Assembly: GCA_905210385.1 (NCBI GenBank)
Contig: CAJLWS010000080.1
Location: forward strand, 1 to 7,118
Reading direction: 5' to 3'
Source of the DNA: an uncultured Eubacteriales bacterium
GTDB lineage: Bacteria > Bacillota > Clostridia > Oscillospirales > Oscillospiraceae
Length of the DNA stretch: 7,118 nucleotides
This document shows, in pieces, positions 5,165 to 7,118 of the stretch (positions are counted from its first letter, which is position 1; each line of letters starts with the position of its first letter). Below the pieces are notes generated by a model. The model searched no databases. It saw nothing but the letters and a program-made list of their open reading frames with translations, and was not told where the DNA came from. Made by a program: the position numbers and the translations under genes.

Positions 5165-5449
5165 ATGACTCTCAAACCCCTGTCCGACCGCGTGATCCTG
5201 AAGGCTATGGAGGCCGAGGAGACCACCAAGGGCGGCATCATTCTCACCTCCAGCGCCAAGGAGAAGCCTGAGATGGCCGAAGTGGTGGCTGTTGGTCCCG
5301 TCGGCATGGTGGACGGTAAGGAAGTTGTCATGACCGTGAAGGTGGGCGACAAGGTGCTCACCAGCAAGTATTCCGGCACCGAGGTCAAGGTGGACGGCGA
5401 GGAGTACACCATCGTCCGCCAGGGCGACATCCTGGCTGTGGTAGAGTAA
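5165..5449 (+). CDS. groES: GroES co-chaperonin (Hsp10)
   Basis: This 94-residue protein has the full length of bacterial GroES. It forms the seven-fold lid of the GroEL folding chamber in the cytoplasm. Visible landmarks are LKPLSDRVILK (3-13), the mobile loop region (about 16-32, EAEETTKGGIILTSSAK) that contacts GroEL, the VVAVGPV segment near 40-46, VKVGDKVLTSKYSGTEV near 58-74 and the closing DILAVVE. The ATG at 5165 has AAGGAGG (5150-5156) eight bases upstream. The leader between the CIRCE and the ribosome binding site has no other clear element. groEL follows after 94 bases in the same direction, and both should be controlled by HrcA. Confidence 0.98.
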   Translation: MTLKPLSDRVILKAMEAEETTKGGIILTSSAKEKPEMAEVVAVGPVGMVDGKEVVMTVKVGDKVLTSKYSGTEVKVDGEEYTIVRQGDILAVVE

Positions 5450-5459
5450 AGGCTTATGG

Positions 5460-5484
5460 GGCGGGGGGACGTTTCCCTGTCGCC
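5460..5484 (+). other. Possible stem in the groES-groEL spacer
   Basis: GGCG (5460-5463) can pair with CGCC (5481-5484), and GGGA (5466-5469) with TCCC (5474-5477), giving an interrupted hairpin. It lacks a T tract, so it is not a terminator. It could affect processing or the groES:groEL ratio, but the evidence is weak. The groEL ribosome binding site GGAGG lies at 5529-5533, ten bases before the ATG. Confidence 0.25.
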
Positions 5485-5543
5485 GATAGCCCAGATGTGC
5501 ATCAATCTATGTAAAATCATCTCATTTTGGAGGTAATGCTATC

Positions 5544-7118
5544 ATGTCTAAGCTCATTTGCTACGGTGAGGAAGCCCGCCACGCTCTGGAGCGGGGCGTC
5601 AACCAGCTGGCTGACACCGTAAAGATCACCATGGGCCCCAAGGGCCGCAACGTGGTGCTGGACAAGAAGTTCGGCGCCCCCCTCATCACCAACGACGGCG
5701 TGACCATCGCCAAGGAGATCGAGCTGGAGGATCCCTTTGAGAACATGGGCGCCCAGATCGTCAAGGAGGTCTCCACCAAGACCAACGACGTGGCCGGCGA
5801 CGGCACCACCACCGCCACCCTGCTGGCCCAGGCCATCATTCGCGAGGGCCTGAAGAACCTGGCCGCCGGCGCCAACCCCATGGTTATGAAGAAGGGCATC
5901 GCCAAGGCCACCGACGTCGCCATTGAGGAGATCAAGAAGAACTCCAAGCCTGTGTCCGGCACCTCTGACATCGCTCGGGTGGGCGCCATCTCCTCCGGCG
6001 ACGACACCATCGGCAACCTGATCGCCGAGGCTATGGAGAAAGTGTCCCATGACGGCGTGATCACCGTAGAGGAGTCCAAGACCGCCGAGACCTATTCCGA
6101 GGTCGTGGAAGGCATGCAGCTGGACCGGGGCTATATCACCCCCTATATGGTTACCGACACCGAGAAGATGGAGGCCGTCCTGGACGATCCCCTCATCCTG
6201 CTCACCGATAAGAAGATCTCCTCCATCCAGGAGCTGCTGCCCATTCTGGAGCAGGTGGTTCAGTCCGGCAAGAAGCTGCTCATCGTGGCCGAAGACGTGG
6301 AGGGCGACGCTTTGTCCACCCTGCTGGTGAACAAGCTGCGCGGCACCCTGAACGTGTGCTGCATCAAGGCCCCTGGCTTCGGCGATCGCCGTAAGGAGAT
6401 GCTGGAGGACATCGCCATCCTCACCGGCGGCACTGTGATCTCCTCCGATATGGGCATGGAGCTGAAGGAGGCCACCATGGATATGCTGGGCTCCGCTCGT
6501 CAGGTGAAGGTCCAGAAGGAGAACACCATCATCGTGGACGGTGCCGGCTCCTCCGAGAACATCGCCGCCCGGGTGGCCCAGATCCGCCACATGATCGAGA
6601 ACACCACCTCCGACTATGACAAGGAGAAGCTCCAGGAGCGCCTGGCCAAGCTGGCCGGCGGTGTGGCCATCATCCGGGTGGGCGCTGCCACCGAGGCGGA
6701 GATGAAGGAGAAGAAGCTGCGCATTGAGGACGCTCTGAACGCCACCCGTGCTGCCGTGGAAGAGGGCATCGTGGCCGGCGGCGGCACCGCCTATGTGAAT
6801 GCTGTCCCTGCGGTGGAGGCTCTGCTGCCCACCGTGGAGGGTGATGAGAAGACCGGCGTGTCCATCGTTGCCAAGGCCCTGACCGAGCCCATGAAGCAGA
6901 TCGCCGCCAATGCCGGCATCGACGGCTCCGTAGTGCTGGAGAAGGTGAAGGACTCCGGCAAGGTGGGCTATGGCTTCGACGCCTACAAGGAGGAGTATTG
7001 TGACATGATTCCCTCCGGCATTGTGGATCCCACCAAGGTGACTCGCTCTGCCCTGGAGAACGCCGCCTCCGTGGCCGCCATCCTGCTGACCACCGAGGCC
7101 CTGGTGGCCGACAAGCCC
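5544..7118 (+). CDS. groEL: GroEL chaperonin (Hsp60), 3' end outside window
   Basis: The 525 codons present cover nearly all of a normal GroEL (about 540-548 residues); only the last 15-25, including the usual Gly/Met tail, are missing. GroEL is the double-ring ATP-driven protein folding chamber of the cytoplasm. Landmarks are KITMGPKGRNVVLD (27-40), the ATP-binding VAGDGTTTATLL with D86 (equivalent to D87 of E. coli), KAPGFGDRRKEMLEDIA after residue 274, the RIEDALNATRAAVEEG segment with the catalytic Asp of ATP hydrolysis, and GIVAGGG. Codon choice is strongly biased (ACC, CTG, AAG, GAG), as expected for a highly expressed gene. A vicinal pair C272-C273 and further cysteines C6 and near 487 are present; this fits an anaerobe but is only a side note. 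The start is supported by GGAGG (5529-5533). Confidence 0.98.
   Translation, partial: MSKLICYGEEARHALERGVNQLADTVKITMGPKGRNVVLDKKFGAPLITNDGVTIAKEIELEDPFENMGAQIVKEVSTKTNDVAGDGTTTATLLAQAIIREGLKNLAAGANPMVMKKGIAKATDVAIEEIKKNSKPVSGTSDIARVGAISSGDDTIGNLIAEAMEKVSHDGVITVEESKTAETYSEVVEGMQLDRGYITPYMVTDTEKMEAVLDDPLILLTDKKISSIQELLPILEQVVQSGKKLLIVAEDVEGDALSTLLVNKLRGTLNVCCIKAPGFGDRRKEMLEDIAILTGGTVISSDMGMELKEATMDMLGSARQVKVQKENTIIVDGAGSSENIAARVAQIRHMIENTTSDYDKEKLQERLAKLAGGVAIIRVGAATEAEMKEKKLRIEDALNATRAAVEEGIVAGGGTAYVNAVPAVEALLPTVEGDEKTGVSIVAKALTEPMKQIAANAGIDGSVVLEKVKDSGKVGYGFDAYKEEYCDMIPSGIVDPTKVTRSALENAASVAAILLTTEALVADKP

Noticed and set aside
5517..6590. Open frame of 357 codons on the minus strand across groEL
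   Set aside because: Gly/His/Leu-rich shadow of the highly biased groEL codons, with no recognisable domain and no promoter.
1..7118. Mobile elements, CRISPR arrays, tRNA or rRNA genes, phage genes
   Set aside because: No transposase or integrase motifs, no terminal repeats, no regular repeat-spacer pattern and no tRNA-like cloverleaf were seen on either strand.

Overview
The window looks like chromosomal DNA of a GC-rich, low-oxygen Bacillota (Firmicutes), most like the Oscillospiraceae/Flavonifractor-type gut Clostridia. The evidence is a perfect CIRCE heat-shock operator before groES-groEL, strong AGGAGG ribosome binding sites, sigma-A type promoters, GC-rich codon choice, and protein sequences of clostridial flavour. 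The genus is inferred from general resemblance; no search was run.

Left part, minus strand (1-1828): a two-gene membrane operon read leftward. The first gene (980-1828) is an unusual fusion of an XRE-type DNA-binding helix-turn-helix domain, a transmembrane anchor and a complete short NfeD protein. The second gene (1-914, cut by the window edge) is its usual partner, an SPFH/stomatin-like membrane scaffold protein.

Divergent spacer (1829-2112): outward promoters for both sides, a repeat/inverted-repeat cluster in the nfeD leader that could be the XRE domain's operator, and a 10-bp leader hairpin on the rightward side.

Middle, plus strand (2113-4550): a compact gene run encoding a THUMP-domain RlmL/YpsC-type 23S rRNA guanine-N2 methyltransferase, a small TIGR04076-family protein and a diacylglycerol-kinase-family lipid kinase. 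A near-consensus promoter overlaps the stop codon of the kinase and drives a 90-residue two-helix membrane protein of unknown function (4653-4925).

Right part (4926-7118): an orphan CIRCE half-site, a strong intrinsic terminator whose descending arm appears to supply the -35 box of the groE promoter, a perfect CIRCE operator, groES, and groEL (3' end cut off after 525 codons). This is a standard HrcA-controlled chaperonin operon.

Most of the window is ordinary housekeeping. The parts most worth a second look are the HTH-NfeD fusion with its internal ribosome-binding-site/start pair, its putative autoregulatory site, and the layered regulatory DNA between the 90-residue protein and groES.
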